Shown one piece after another: positions 46,405 through 55,812 of a stretch of 60,666 nt of DNA (within the stretch, counting starts at the first letter, position 1; the number at the start of each line of letters is the position of its first letter). The notes beneath the pieces were generated by a model, which saw only the letters and a list, made by a program, of their open reading frames with translations, was not told the origin of the DNA and ran no database searches. The stretch is taken from assembly GCF_003194385.1 (NCBI RefSeq), contig NZ_LAPT01000140.1:1-60666 (forward strand). Direction: 5' to 3'. Source of the stretch: Pokkaliibacter plantistimulans. Lineage in GTDB: Bacteria; Pseudomonadota; Gammaproteobacteria; Pseudomonadales; Balneatricaceae. The position numbers were made by a program, and so were the translations under genes.

Positions 46405-47279
46405 TGACGAGTCAGGTCTGGGATGAGCGCGGCTGTCAGCTGGGTGAGGGCACTTTCTGGCACCCTCTGCGGCAGCAACTGTTCTGGTTCGATATTCTGG
46501 GCAATCGCCTGCTCAGCCGTGACGGCGACAGGCCGTTGCAGTGGCAGTTTGATGAGCGGGTGTCCGCAGCGGGCTGGATCGATGAGCATCATCTGCTGAT
46601 CGCCAGTGAAAGCGGCTTGCAGCAGTTTGACCTGCGCCGCGGGCAGGGCGAAGTGATCTGTGCGCTGGAGGCCGATAACTCCAACACCCGTTCCAACGAT
46701 GGCCGTGCCGACCCCTGGGGCGGTTTCTGGATCGGTACCATGGGCAAACAGGCCGAGGCGGAGGCGGGTGCCATCTACCGTTATTATCGCGGTGAGCTGC
46801 GTCGCCTGTTTCCATCCATCACCATCAGCAATGCTATCTGTTTTTCCCCGGACCGGCGTTACGCCTATTTTGCCGATACTGCCCGTGACCTGATCTGGCG
46901 TCAGGCGCTGGAGCCGCAGCACGGCTGGCCGCAGGGCGAGGCCGAGGTGTTTATCGATACTGGCCGTCAGGGAGTGCACCCTGATGGTGCCGTGGTCGAC
47001 AGCGCCGGGCGGCTGTGGAATGCCCAGTGGGGTGCCGCCCGCGTGGCCTGCTATAGCCCGCAGGGGGAGTTTCTGCAGGCGGTCAGCTTTACTGCCCGGC
47101 AGATTTCCTGCCCGGGTTTTGGTGGCGCTGAGCTGCGCACGCTGTTTGCTACCTCGGCACAGGAAGGGATGTCAGCCGAGGCGCTGGTGGCAGAGCCGGA
47201 CGCTGGCAAGGTGTTTGTGGCTGAGCTGGAGAGCGAACTGGGTATTCAGGGGCAGGCAGAGCATCAGGTCATTCTTTAA
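46404..47279 (+). CDS. SMP-30/gluconolactonase family sugar lactonase
   Basis: A 291-residue beta-propeller protein: LGEGTFWHP, NDGRADPWGGFWIGTMG and a GVHPDGAVVDSAGRLWNAQW segment, with metal ligands E17-type, N and D in these motifs. It hydrolyses the aldonolactone made by the SDR to the free acid. GGAGG lies six bases before the ATG at 46404. The following 345 bp (47280-47624) contain no gene that I can support. Confidence 0.85.
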   Translation: MTSQVWDERGCQLGEGTFWHPLRQQLFWFDILGNRLLSRDGDRPLQWQFDERVSAAGWIDEHHLLIASESGLQQFDLRRGQGEVICALEADNSNTRSNDGRADPWGGFWIGTMGKQAEAEAGAIYRYYRGELRRLFPSITISNAICFSPDRRYAYFADTARDLIWRQALEPQHGWPQGEAEVFIDTGRQGVHPDGAVVDSAGRLWNAQWGAARVACYSPQGEFLQAVSFTARQISCPGFGGAELRTLFATSAQEGMSAEALVAEPDAGKVFVAELESELGIQGQAEHQVIL

Positions 47280-47624
47280 GCACCACGACCTTACCTTCAG
47301 AATCACGCCAATCCATCCGGGGCTATTGTGTGCTCTGCACAAAAACTGCATGGTGAGTAAGCCCGAAAGCATCATCTGATAAGTCTCTGTCTGGTCGCTA
47401 TCCACCGTGGTACGGCCAGACGTGAAAAACCGTGTTGCCCATCTGTCGCAGGTCAGGCGGGCAATGTCGTAGTCGCATTCTTTGCTGAGCAGCGGGAGCT
47501 GGTCGGACTGTCCCTCATCAGGGCCGGTTATCGCCGACCGCTCGTCGTACTGTTCTCCCGGATTGGCAGGGTCATGCCGATCCCACAGGGTGCGGGTCAG
47601 GGACATACCTATCAGGACATAACT

Positions 47625-49253
47625 ATGAGCCAGGTGATCAATTTTGATGCGCTTTACCCACGTAAGGGCGACATTCCTGAGCAGTTCGCCTTCAACGGTT
47701 TTATCGAACAACGTGAATACCTGATTAACGGTGAACTGCGGCGCTGGCAGGGGGATCTGGCGCCGGTCACCAGCCCGGTACATCTGCGCGATGATGATGG
47801 TCGCTGCAAACCGGTAATACTGGGCTCGACGCCACTGCTGGACGAAGCTGCTGCACTGGAAGCGTTGGATGCCGCGGTGGCTGCCTACAATCTGGGCCAC
47901 GGTGAATGGCCCTCAATGCCGGTGGCTGAGCGTATCCGCCATGTGGAAAACTTCCTCAGCAAGATGCGTGAGCAGCGTGACGCCGTGGTCAAGCTGCTGA
48001 TGTGGGAAATCGGCAAGAACCTGAAAGACTCCGAGAAGGAGTTCGACCGCACCTGTGACTATATCCGTGACACCATCCTGTCGCTGAAAGAGCTGGATCG
48101 CCGTTCCAGCCGCTTCCAGATCGAACAGGGGACTCTGGGCCAGATTCGTCGGGTACCGATGGGCGTGGCGTTGTGCATGGGGCCGTACAACTACCCCCTT
48201 AACGAAACCTTCACGACCCTGATTCCTGCCCTGATCATGGGCAATACCGTCATCTTCAAACCCGCCAAGTTTGGTGTACTGCTGATTCAGCCGCTGCTGG
48301 AAGTGTTCCGTTCCTGCTTCCCGCCGGGGGTGATCAACGTTATCTACGGTCGTGGCCGCGATACCGTGAGTGCACTGATGGCCAGTGGCAAGGTGGATGT
48401 GTTCGCCTTTATTGGCACCAACAAGGGTGCCAACGATCTGAAAAAGCTGCATCCCAAGCCCCATCGCCTGCGTTCGGCGCTGGGTCTGGATGCCAAGAAT
48501 CCGGGAGTGGTGCTGCCAGAGGTGGATCTGGAGGCGACGGTCAAGGAGTGTGTGGCCGGTGCGCTGTCATTCAATGGCCAGCGCTGCACGGCACTGAAGA
48601 TTCTGTTCGTGCACGAGTCCATCGCCGACCGCTTTGTCAGCCTGCTGTGCGAGCAGGTCGCCGGGCTGAAAGCGGGGATGCCCTGGGAGCCGGGAGTGGC
48701 GCTGACGCCTCTGCCTGAGCCGGGCAAGACCGCCTATCTCACCAGTCTGGTGGAAGATGCACAGGCATTGGGTGCCCGCGTGATGAACGACGGCGGGGCG
48801 ACGGTGCGCGAAGCCTTCTTCTACCCGGCGGTGCTCTATCCGGTCAGTGCGCAGATGAAGGTGTACCGCGAAGAGCAGTTTGGTCCGGTGGTGCCGGTGG
48901 TGCCCTATAAGGACATCAGCGAAGTAATTGAATACGTCCGGGCGTCCAACTTCGGCCAGCAACTGAGCATCTTCGGCAATAACAGTCAGGAAGTGGGCCA
49001 TCTGGTGGACGAATTTGCTAATCAGGTCGGGCGTATCAATCTCAACAGCCAGTGTCAGCGTGGCCCGGACTCCTTCCCCTTTACCGGGCGCAAGGATTCG
49101 GCGGAAGGCACCCTGTCAGTGGACGATGCGCTGCGGGTCTTCTCCATCCGCACCATTGTTGCGGCCAAGTACGACGACAGCAGCAAGCAGCTGATTGGCG
49201 ACATTATTAACAACCGTGAATCCAGCTTCCTGACCACGGACTTTATCTTCTGA
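47625..49253 (+). CDS. GapN-type NADP-dependent glyceraldehyde-3-phosphate dehydrogenase
   Basis: A 542-residue aldehyde dehydrogenase superfamily protein with the GapN-like PMGVALCMGPYNYPLNETF and catalytic Cys in FNGQRCTALK. It would oxidise glyceraldehyde 3-phosphate from the aldolase directly to 3-phosphoglycerate, giving NADPH without ATP. The motif that normally reads ELGGKNP is GLDAKNP here, so the usual general-base Glu appears to be Gly; this seems to be a divergent GapN subfamily. AGGA lies upstream of the ATG at 47625. A strong terminator follows. Confidence 0.75.
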   Translation: MSQVINFDALYPRKGDIPEQFAFNGFIEQREYLINGELRRWQGDLAPVTSPVHLRDDDGRCKPVILGSTPLLDEAAALEALDAAVAAYNLGHGEWPSMPVAERIRHVENFLSKMREQRDAVVKLLMWEIGKNLKDSEKEFDRTCDYIRDTILSLKELDRRSSRFQIEQGTLGQIRRVPMGVALCMGPYNYPLNETFTTLIPALIMGNTVIFKPAKFGVLLIQPLLEVFRSCFPPGVINVIYGRGRDTVSALMASGKVDVFAFIGTNKGANDLKKLHPKPHRLRSALGLDAKNPGVVLPEVDLEATVKECVAGALSFNGQRCTALKILFVHESIADRFVSLLCEQVAGLKAGMPWEPGVALTPLPEPGKTAYLTSLVEDAQALGARVMNDGGATVREAFFYPAVLYPVSAQMKVYREEQFGPVVPVVPYKDISEVIEYVRASNFGQQLSIFGNNSQEVGHLVDEFANQVGRINLNSQCQRGPDSFPFTGRKDSAEGTLSVDDALRVFSIRTIVAAKYDDSSKQLIGDIINNRESSFLTTDFIF

Positions 49254-49301
49254 GGTCGCGTCCTGTATCGGGTGAAGATATGCCTGATCAAGCTACACCT
49301 T

Positions 49302-49335
49302 AAACCGCTGGGGCTACGCGCCAGCGGTTTCTTAC
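49302..49335 (+). terminator. Terminator of the gapN-like gene
   Basis: AAACCGCTGG (49302-49311) and CCAGCGGTTT (49321-49330) form a perfect 10-bp stem with a 9-nt loop, followed by CTTAC. It sits 49 bp after the stop and closes the sugar catabolic region. The sequence from 49340 to 49547 is AT-rich with no gene seen. Confidence 0.75.
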
Positions 49336-49547
49336 TAAATACTGGTTCCACAGCACACGCCGTACAGAGTTCCGTTGTCTGACTTTATTAATTTTTAAAT
49401 ATGGAGAATCGCATCATCGGCATTTTTCTTTGTCGTTAACTCCATTTGTATTCCTTTCCTTAAAGCAACATCTTTAGCTAGTCGGATACATAACTTTGCT
49501 TAAGAAGTGGACTTTAGCCAGTCCCTGTGAGTGTAGCGAACTTTTTG

Positions 49548-49864
49548 TTAAGAGGTTGTTGAGAAATTCTGAGCCGTAGTGGAAAGCATTGAATAAGCCA
49601 GAATGAAACTGATTGCACCTAAAATGGTAGGGGCTATCCCCCAGATTATTGGAGATTTATTTACTGCTCTAACTAAAAGCGCTGCGGTAATAATGAAAAT
49701 TATTCCAATAATAAATGGCAATAACATTGCACAGGGTAAAGCAAAAGATGGAATATTGGTGGCTTGGTTTGAGGTAGCACAATCAAAGCGGCAGTTAGTG
49801 ATATACCGAAAGCCAAGCCAATCCAGAACGCAATGGCTTGGACGCAGGCTAATTTTTGATGCAT
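49548..49864 (-). pseudogene. Frameshifted small membrane protein
   Basis: On the minus strand ATG 49864 (AGGAG nine bases upstream) opens a frame with one membrane helix (AIAFWIGLAFGISLTAALIVL) that stops after about 54 codons. Another frame then continues with two further helices (MLLPFIIGIIFIITAALLV and IAPTILGAISFILAYS) to TAA at 49548-49550. Joining them needs one frameshift near 49745-49790. The family is unknown. It may be a real mutation or a sequence error; GC content is clearly below the surroundings. Confidence 0.45.
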
Positions 49865-49948
49865 GGAATGTTACTCCTGATGCTCAAACCTTTTCGATTA
49901 TGATCGTTTTTGCTGTCCTTCTTAAAGAGTTTATTAGGAAAGAGTTTA

Positions 49949-50317
49949 TTAGGAATTTGAATCATGCAGCTTTGGTTGGCCTAAAGAGAAAGAAGCGGTG
50001 CTTATTAAGCCATTTTCGATTTGATACACACAGAGCATTTCCATTTCGCCTTTGCCTTCTGGAAAGTTTCTGGTAACGACTTCGTGGTCTACTACAACAT
50101 TCTCCATGACTATCCGATTTAGAAGATGAGCATGTAAGTCTGGCTCTTTAAACCGAATAACCATTCGCTGCCGCATCTCTTCATGCCCTGTGGCCAGACA
50201 TTCACCTTGTAAACTAAACTGCTTTGCGTCCTTGGCATAGGTGTTGAGCCAGGCATCAATATCCTTGTTGTTGTATGCATCTAACTGACGCTGAACTAGA
50301 GCTGAGTATTCATCCAT
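49949..50317 (-). CDS. NTF2/SnoaL-like fold protein
   Basis: A 122-residue protein starting YSALVQRQLDAYNNKDIDAW, then FSLQGECLATGHEEMRQRM and VVDHEVVTRNF: the cone-shaped NTF2-like fold of steroid isomerase/SnoaL relatives. No catalytic residues can be assigned, so no reaction is proposed. It lies in an AT-rich patch between the sugar operon and the chemoreceptor gene. Confidence 0.75.
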   Translation of the reverse strand: MDEYSALVQRQLDAYNNKDIDAWLNTYAKDAKQFSLQGECLATGHEEMRQRMVIRFKEPDLHAHLLNRIVMENVVVDHEVVTRNFPEGKGEMEMLCVYQIENGLISTASFSLGQPKLHDSNS

Positions 50318-50373
50318 TTATTTTCTCCATTTACAGCGAGGTATGACTAATGTCTTGTTACGTCGTTTCTTCT

Positions 50374-50793
50374 TTAAGAACAAGTGAATACTGCGCTATT
50401 TAATTTAATACCTGCTTTCAAATTTGGATACCAGACTACGTTTATTTCTTGAGTTGAGTTTGGGGCTATTTCCTGACCACCTTCAAAATCCAGCACGTAA
50501 CTTCCTACACCCTTAACATAGCTTCTACTTGATTCTGCATCATTAAATTTTGCCTCAAGCATTTTTGTGGAAAACTTCTTTGGTGTTTCGCTAGGGTTTG
50601 TGACTTTTAAGGTTCCTGCGACAATCGTTTTTTCATTACTCAAATTGAATGTCTCGAAGAACGAGAAAGTTCTTGTTTTGTCTTTTGAAAAGACTTTGAC
50701 GGAAATGTCATTCAAACAAGTTACGTTCTGTTCAAATGCCTCCGCATTCAGACAAAATGTACTCGCCAAAATAAATGTATATATACGATGCAT
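50374..50793 (-). CDS. Hypothetical secreted protein
   Basis: A 139-residue protein with a signal peptide (MHRIYTFILASTFCLNAEAF) and a mature beta-rich domain (GTLKVTNPSETPKKFSTKML) that may be Ig-like. Two or three cysteines could form disulfides. No family recognised. The start at 50793 is chosen for the signal peptide. Two copies of a 12-bp palindrome lie upstream. Confidence 0.55.
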   Translation of the reverse strand: MHRIYTFILASTFCLNAEAFEQNVTCLNDISVKVFSKDKTRTFSFFETFNLSNEKTIVAGTLKVTNPSETPKKFSTKMLEAKFNDAESSRSYVKGVGSYVLDFEGGQEIAPNSTQEINVVWYPNLKAGIKLNSAVFTCS

Positions 50794-50843
50794 ATTCTCA
50801 CTTAATAGTCTGCTGAGGGGAATGACCTCATGGTAATTGTTAA

Positions 50844-50981
50844 AAGGTATACCTTTACCGTAGACCCAGCTTAAAACCAAAAATATATGGATGTTTTATT
50901 TTTATGGAAAATTTAGCCATCACTACACTGAATACTAAAAGGTGCTGTTTTTATAAATCAGCCTCTCAAAAGGTATACCTT
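50844..50981. promoter_or_regulatory. Two identical 12-bp palindromes, possible operators
   Basis: AAGGTATACCTT occurs at 50844-50855 (extended to 14 bp by flanking A and T) and again at 50970-50981. Both are upstream of the secreted-protein gene, at 51 and 177 bp. Spacing is 126 bp, twelve helical turns. Otherwise 50794-51370 contains only a doubtful 62-codon minus ORF (51028-51216), which I do not call. Confidence 0.5.
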
Positions 50982-51373
50982 CCTCCAGATTTATCAAGGA
51001 TCAGATAATTTGATTGTGTTAGTTATTTCAGCAAGCAAGTGCCGTTGGGATATTATCTGAACTCCCATCCGAACTCATCTGGGTAACGGATACAAATCCA
51101 GTGTTCTTATCGGTTTTTCCAATACTCCACAATCCCAGTCCGTCAGCTAGGGTTGCCAGAAGTTGTTGAGGGATGGTGCTTATGGCGGCTCCATCCTCGG
51201 CTCCGCTATAGCGCAAATTGCACTAATACACCGGTTGGCGATCACCCATCAGAGTGCAGAAGGGGAATAACAAGGCGATTTCCGCGGCGGTATTCTGCCG
51301 GACAGACTGATCGTTGCGGCTTAATGCCTTGGGCTGGGTAACACAAAAAGACGAGGCGCTGTGCAGAGCAAAG

Positions 51374-51405
51374 AACCCTTCGCAGCAGTGCGGCTGCGAA
51401 GGGTT
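51374..51405 (-). terminator. Terminator of the chemoreceptor gene
   Basis: AACCCTTCGCAGC (51374-51386) and GCTGCGAAGGGTT (51393-51405) form a perfect 13-bp stem with a 6-nt loop. On the minus strand it is followed by CTTTGC. It lies 49 bp after the stop of the chemoreceptor gene. Confidence 0.75.
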
Positions 51406-51453
51406 AACGGGTAAGGGGCGGATCAGCGAGGAGCGTCTGGCAGGAATGCTCTG

Positions 51454-53469
51454 TCAGACGCGGAAGCTGCTGATGGCGCTGTTCAGTTGCTGGGTGAGTT
51501 GGGTCAGCTGTTCGCTGGCGGCGGAGGTGGCTTGCCCGGCCTGTGCGGCCTGCTCACTGCCCTGGCTGACCGAGCGGATACGGCCGGTGACTTCTTCCGC
51601 GACGTTGGTCTGTTCTTCCGCAGCCGTGGCAATCTGATGGTTCATCGCCATGATCTGCGATACCGCTTCAGTGATGGCTTCCAGCGTGGTACCTACCTGC
51701 TGGGATTGCTGCACGGTCTGCTCGGCCTGTTTCTGGCTGTCTTCCATAAAGGTGACGGCCACTTTCACACCTTGCTGCAGCTCACGGATCATGCCTTCAA
51801 TTTCCGCGGTGCTGCCCTGCGTACGCTGCGCCAGCAGGCGCACTTCATCGGCGACCACCGCAAAACCACGGCCCTGTTCACCCGCACGGGCAGCCTCGAT
51901 GGCGGCGTTCAGTGCCAGCAGGTTGGTCTGCTCGGCAATGCTTTTGATCACGTCCAGTACCTGACTGATATTGCCGCTGGCGGCGCTGACCTTGGTGGTC
52001 AGCGTAGCCGACTCACGGATGTGTTCGGCCAGCGTCTGGATTGCATGCAGGGCATCGCTCAGCTGGCGCTGGCCACTGTTGGCATTGCCATGGGCACCGG
52101 AAGCGGCTTCGGCGGCATGATGGGCGTGCTCGGACACCTGATGGGCGGCATCGGAGACCTGGCCGATGGCTTCACTGATGGAGTGGATATCTTCGCGCTG
52201 CTGATCAATCACATGCTTGGCGTGTCTGGACGTTTCCTGCATGTACTCGGATTGCTGTGCTACTGCAGTGGAGCTGTTCATGCTGGTCTGGATCAGGTCT
52301 CGCACCCGATCGATCATCTGGTTGAACGCATCCGACAGACGGCCCATCTCATCCTTCTGACTGAGCTGCACGGTGACGGTCAGATCACCCTGAGCAACGC
52401 TGGTCACCGCTTTCAGCATGCTGCCCACAGCGATTTTTACCGAGCTGTAGAAGGCCAGATACATACCCAGTGCCAGCAGCACCACGATGCCAATACCCCC
52501 CATCACGATATTGCGACGCAGGGTTTCGGCCTGCAGGCGGTTTGCCAGCTGGCCCTGCAGCTGAGTGAACAGCGCATTGCTGTTGCTGATCAGCTGCTGC
52601 TGCAGGCCGGTAAAGTTCTGATCGAACTCATCGGCTTTCAGCTTGATGCGTGAGGCAGTGAGAATCTCATCGGTGACCAGTTTGACCAGCGTCTGGTAGT
52701 GATCATTGGATTCCTGCAGACCATTCTTGACATCGCTGCTGCCCTGATCGAGCAGCGGCTGGCTGGCCGCCTGATAAGCCACGTAGTTGGCATTGAGCTG
52801 GAACAGGGCGACGTTGAGCAGATCCTTGTTGACGTTACCCAGATAGCGCTCGCTGGTTATTTCCAGGCCGTAGGCACGCAATGCCGACAGCGATTCCAGC
52901 AGCGTGGGCAGGCTGCGTACCAGATAGCTGACGCCCAGCGCGGTGAATTCGTCACTGTCACGGCTGAGGCCGCTTTCCCAGGCCAGGGTATTCAGTACCG
53001 CCAGCTGCTTCTGCAGCGGCAGCGATTCGACGGAAAACAGCTCGTTGAGGGCATCCTTGGATTCGCTGAGATCGCTCTGACGTTCGTCATGGGCCTTCAT
53101 GACTTCCTGAAACTGTTCAGCCGACTTGGGGAAGCGCTGCAGTGAGGTGCTGTCGAAGCCTGCGATCATATCTTTGGCTTTCTGGGTTTCCTGATCCAGC
53201 AATTCGGTCAGGCGTTTGTTAGTGAATGAACGGAATGCAGTGCGCACATCACGCACGTGCGCCAGCTCTTCATAGAGGGTGAACTGCTGTTGTAGCTGAT
53301 CAATGCCCGCCAGCTCTTCCGAGGTGTCGGCAATCTTGGCGCTGTAGTTGTTGATCACCAGTACGGCGAGTACGGCGATCAGGGTAAAGAACAGCAAGCT
53401 GACCAGAATGAACTTTGCCGCATAGGAGATGCGGTTCATCAGGTGAATAAGCGGTCGTAGTAACACCAT
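51454..53469 (-). CDS. Methyl-accepting chemotaxis protein
   Basis: A 671-residue chemoreceptor: membrane helix at about 17-40, a long helical periplasmic sensor (40-325) without a PAS/Cache signature, a second helix ([19 protein letters not shown]), a HAMP domain and a signalling domain with the conserved hairpin tip [20 protein letters not shown]. It passes ligand signals to CheA/CheW. The ligand is not predictable. No C-terminal CheR-binding pentapeptide is seen. The 610 bp to its right (53470-54080) hold only a small hairpin at 53670-53687 and spurious ORFs. Confidence 0.9.
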   Translation of the reverse strand: MVLLRPLIHLMNRISYAAKFILVSLLFFTLIAVLAVLVINNYSAKIADTSEELAGIDQLQQQFTLYEELAHVRDVRTAFRSFTNKRLTELLDQETQKAKDMIAGFDSTSLQRFPKSAEQFQEVMKAHDERQSDLSESKDALNELFSVESLPLQKQLAVLNTLAWESGLSRDSDEFTALGVSYLVRSLPTLLESLSALRAYGLEITSERYLGNVNKDLLNVALFQLNANYVAYQAASQPLLDQGSSDVKNGLQESNDHYQTLVKLVTDEILTASRIKLKADEFDQNFTGLQQQLISNSNALFTQLQGQLANRLQAETLRRNIVMGGIGIVVLLALGMYLAFYSSVKIAVGSMLKAVTSVAQGDLTVTVQLSQKDEMGRLSDAFNQMIDRVRDLIQTSMNSSTAVAQQSEYMQETSRHAKHVIDQQREDIHSISEAIGQVSDAAHQVSEHAHHAAEAASGAHGNANSGQRQLSDALHAIQTLAEHIRESATLTTKVSAASGNISQVLDVIKSIAEQTNLLALNAAIEAARAGEQGRGFAVVADEVRLLAQRTQGSTAEIEGMIRELQQGVKVAVTFMEDSQKQAEQTVQQSQQVGTTLEAITEAVSQIMAMNHQIATAAEEQTNVAEEVTGRIRSVSQGSEQAAQAGQATSAASEQLTQLTQQLNSAISSFRV

Positions 53470-54080
53470 AAGAACCAGAAACCTTTCAGATCAAAATGCC
53501 TGGATGGGAGCGCTGGGCATCAATGCCGTGAGTCGTGCCGACTCTGGCTGGCTCATCACTACAGTATTCCGTTATAGCAGTGGAATCAGCTGCGGAGCAG
53601 GAATGAGTCATGCTATAGCGCCTTTACGATTGAATCTGGCAGCAAGTTTAGCCAGTTGGCAGATTGAACCTTTGCGTTAGCGCAAAGATCGGGTTTTTCC
53701 TGACGTGTACTGCCAGTTGCGCGTCAGTTATTTCCCTGAAAGAAGGACACAGCCTGCGATGCCCGTTTACGGTCAGCTGCACTCGCAAGGAGCGGGTTGA
53801 TGCATCAAAGGTGTGCTAATAAATCTTGTTCAAGCAAAACTCTTGCCAGTGCGAGTAAGGCGACCGATCAGCATGACAGGGGAAGTGTGGGAGAAAAGTG
53901 CACAAGGACGGGGAGGGCAAAGGAAGGGGGTTCCGTCTGTGTTGTCCAACATGGTGCACGACAGCGGCAGAATCTGCCGCAAACGCGCAGCCGAAAAAGA
54001 TGCATGAGCAGTGCTGGGCAAGGTGTTCCTTAAGGTAACAGCTTGTCACAGATGTGTTTATTTCACCTTGCTGAAGAACA

Positions 54081-54560
54081 TCAGGAGTTTGCTTCCAGCT
54101 GCAGCAGCCTGCGTTTGCAGTCTACGCCGCCTGCATACCCCGTCAGGCTGCCGTCACTGCCGATGACACGATGACAGGGCACCACAATGGACCAGGGGTT
54201 GCGGCCATTGGCACTGGCAACGGCACGTATTGCCGAGGGCTGGCCCAAGCGTTCTGCCAGCTCACGATAGCTCAGTGTTTCGCCATAGCCGATGTGCTGC
54301 AGTGCTGACCATACCCGCTGCTGGAAGGGCGTGCCCCGTTGTTGCAGCGGCAGCTCAAACTGACGCAGCCGACCGTCCAGATAGGCCCGTAGCTGGCGGG
54401 CGGTTTCCTGTAGCAGCGGGGCATTGATGTCTTCCTGCCAGTGCGCAAATGCAACGGGGAAGTATTTCTGCTCAAGTCGGTAGAGCCCGTGCAGTTGGTC
54501 CTGCTCAGAGCAGGCGATATAGCCACCCAGTGCTGTGTGAATGTGCAGATACTGAATCAT
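54081..54560 (-). CDS. ogt: Methylated-DNA-protein-cysteine methyltransferase
   Basis: A 159-residue suicide DNA repair protein with the active site PCHRV (C129), [16 protein letters not shown] and [10 protein letters not shown]. It takes methyl groups from O6-methylguanine and O4-methylthymine. The Ada N-terminal domain is absent, so it is Ogt-type. The start at 54560 has AAAGG nine bases upstream. It is divergent from iolB. Confidence 0.9.
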   Translation of the reverse strand: MIQYLHIHTALGGYIACSEQDQLHGLYRLEQKYFPVAFAHWQEDINAPLLQETARQLRAYLDGRLRQFELPLQQRGTPFQQRVWSALQHIGYGETLSYRELAERLGQPSAIRAVASANGRNPWSIVVPCHRVIGSDGSLTGYAGGVDCKRRLLQLEANS

Positions 54561-54739
54561 GCTGCCGTGCCTTTGAGAGGGTGATCGTGAGTGCTTTCTG
54601 ACTGTTCTTCCCTGATGTGATGTACCGCGGGTATTACGGGCATCCTCCAGAAGCCGCTGAAGACTGTGCCCTGAGCGGCTGTTGTACACAATGGCCTTTG
54701 ATTTATTGATAAGTACAGTCAAAGTACCTGTAAATTGCA

Positions 54740-54790
54740 TTTGGAAAATTTATTGCTATGACTAAATATAGATGGAATAATTTTTCCAAA
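54740..54790 (+). promoter_or_regulatory. Possible IolR-type operator upstream of iolB
   Basis: GGAA-N6-TTCC lies at 54774-54787, a pattern reported for IolR (RpiR-family) sites of inositol genes in rhizobia. A wider inverted repeat, TTTGGAAAA (54740-54748) and TTTTCCAAA (54782-54790), surrounds it. It is 22-70 bp before the iolB start, a place where a repressor would act. Confidence 0.4.
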
Positions 54791-54812
54791 AATAACTAGC
54801 CGGAGGTTAGCC

Positions 54813-55619
54813 ATGTCCCGTTTGCTCGTGCGTTCTCAGCAGCCTGATGATCAGGGTTGTGTACTGAAAATTACTCCCGAATCGGCTGGCTGGCGCTACG
54901 TCGGTTTTGAAGTCTACAAGCTGCAGCCCGGACAGGTGCTGAATCAGGCAAGTGGTGATGAAGAAGTCTGTCTGGTACTGATCAGTGGTATCGCCACGGT
55001 CAGGGCACAGGATCAGGTATTTGAGCATATCGGCAAGCGCATGAGCGTGTTCGAGCGCATTCCTCCCTATGCCGTCTACGTCCCTGCGCAGGCGGAATAT
55101 CAGGTGACGGCTGAAACGGAAATCGAAATTGGCGTCTGCAAGGCCCCCGCCAAAGGCACTATGCCAGTGCGGCTGATCAAACCTGAGGACGTTCCCGCCA
55201 TGAACCGTGGTCAGGGCACCAATGAGCGCTACATTCACAATATCCTGATGGGTGAGAACCCCGCCGAGAGCCTGCTGATTACCGAGGTGTATACCCCGAA
55301 TGGTCACTGGTCCAGCTATCCTCCCCACAAGCACGACAGCGACAATCTGCCACAGGAGTCCTATCTGGAAGAGACCTACTACCATAAGGTCAATCCGCCA
55401 CAGGGCTTCGCCTTCCAGCGTGTATACACTGATGATCGCAGCATTGATGAGACGCTGTCGGTACATAACAACGAAGTGGTGCTGGTGCCCGGTGGTTACC
55501 ACCCGGTCGGCGCTCCTCATGGTTATGACCTGTATTACCTCAATGTGATGGCTGGCCCCAGTCGCGACTGGAAGTTTCACAACGATCCTGATCACGAATG
55601 GATTCTGCAGCCTAAGTAA
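54813..55619 (+). CDS. iolB: 5-deoxy-glucuronate isomerase
   Basis: A 268-residue double-cupin enzyme of myo-inositol breakdown, with WSSYPPHKHDSDN (metal-binding His residues), LEETYYHKVNPPQGF and VPGGYHPVGAPHGYDLYYLN. It converts 5-deoxy-glucuronate to 5-deoxy-2-keto-gluconate. CCGGAGG precedes the ATG by six bases. The other iol genes are not in the window but the ABC transporter on the right edge probably imports inositol. Confidence 0.95.
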   Translation: MSRLLVRSQQPDDQGCVLKITPESAGWRYVGFEVYKLQPGQVLNQASGDEEVCLVLISGIATVRAQDQVFEHIGKRMSVFERIPPYAVYVPAQAEYQVTAETEIEIGVCKAPAKGTMPVRLIKPEDVPAMNRGQGTNERYIHNILMGENPAESLLITEVYTPNGHWSSYPPHKHDSDNLPQESYLEETYYHKVNPPQGFAFQRVYTDDRSIDETLSVHNNEVVLVPGGYHPVGAPHGYDLYYLNVMAGPSRDWKFHNDPDHEWILQPK

Positions 55620-55645
55620 ACCTGGCTTTGTAACTGCTTTGCCTG

Positions 55646-55680
55646 ACAGCCCTGCCCATGTGCAGGGCTGTTTGTTTTCC
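55646..55680 (+). terminator. Terminator of iolB
   Basis: ACAGCCCTGC (55646-55655) and GCAGGGCTGT (55662-55671) form a perfect 10-bp stem with a 6-nt loop, followed by TTGTTTTCC. It lies 26 bp after the iolB stop. It is a standard Rho-independent terminator on the plus strand. Confidence 0.85.
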
Positions 55681-55712
55681 TCTCGCTACAGTTTTTGTCT
55701 CCGCTATAAACG

Positions 55713-55740
55713 CAGAAGCCAGCATGGCTGCTGGCTTCTG
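55713..55740 (-). terminator. Terminator of opgD
   Basis: CAGAAGCCAGC (55713-55723) and GCTGGCTTCTG (55730-55740) form a perfect 11-bp stem with a 6-nt loop, downstream of opgD on the minus strand and facing the iolB terminator. Its T-tract is weak (CGTTTATAG). Confidence 0.6.
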
Positions 55741-55772
55741 TGGAGATCGTTGGTGTTGTTGCACCGATACGC

Positions 55773-55812
55773 TCAGGTGGTCAGGTGGTCAGGTGGTCAG
55801 GTGGTCAGGTGA
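55773..55812. repeat. Octamer tandem repeat (TCAGGTGG, five copies) over the opgD stop
   Basis: Four perfect and one near-perfect copies of an 8-bp unit run across the end of opgD, whose TGA (55797-55799) lies inside the repeat. The unit is not a multiple of three, but the stop is in the units closest to the gene, so copy-number changes further out would not alter the protein. Confidence 0.9.

Noticed and set aside
47172-47900. 242-codon minus ORF in the gap before the gapN-like gene
   Set aside because: It overlaps two real genes at both ends, has no SD or family features.
49603-50076. 157-codon plus ORF in the AT-rich island
   Set aside because: It is antisense to the NTF2-like gene and the frameshifted membrane protein, which have better starts and protein-like composition.
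51028-51216. 62-codon minus ORF
   Set aside because: No SD, no homology recognised; composition is not convincing.
53797-54033. Small overlapping ORFs on both strands between the chemoreceptor and ogt
   Set aside because: No SD, mutually overlapping, low-complexity composition.
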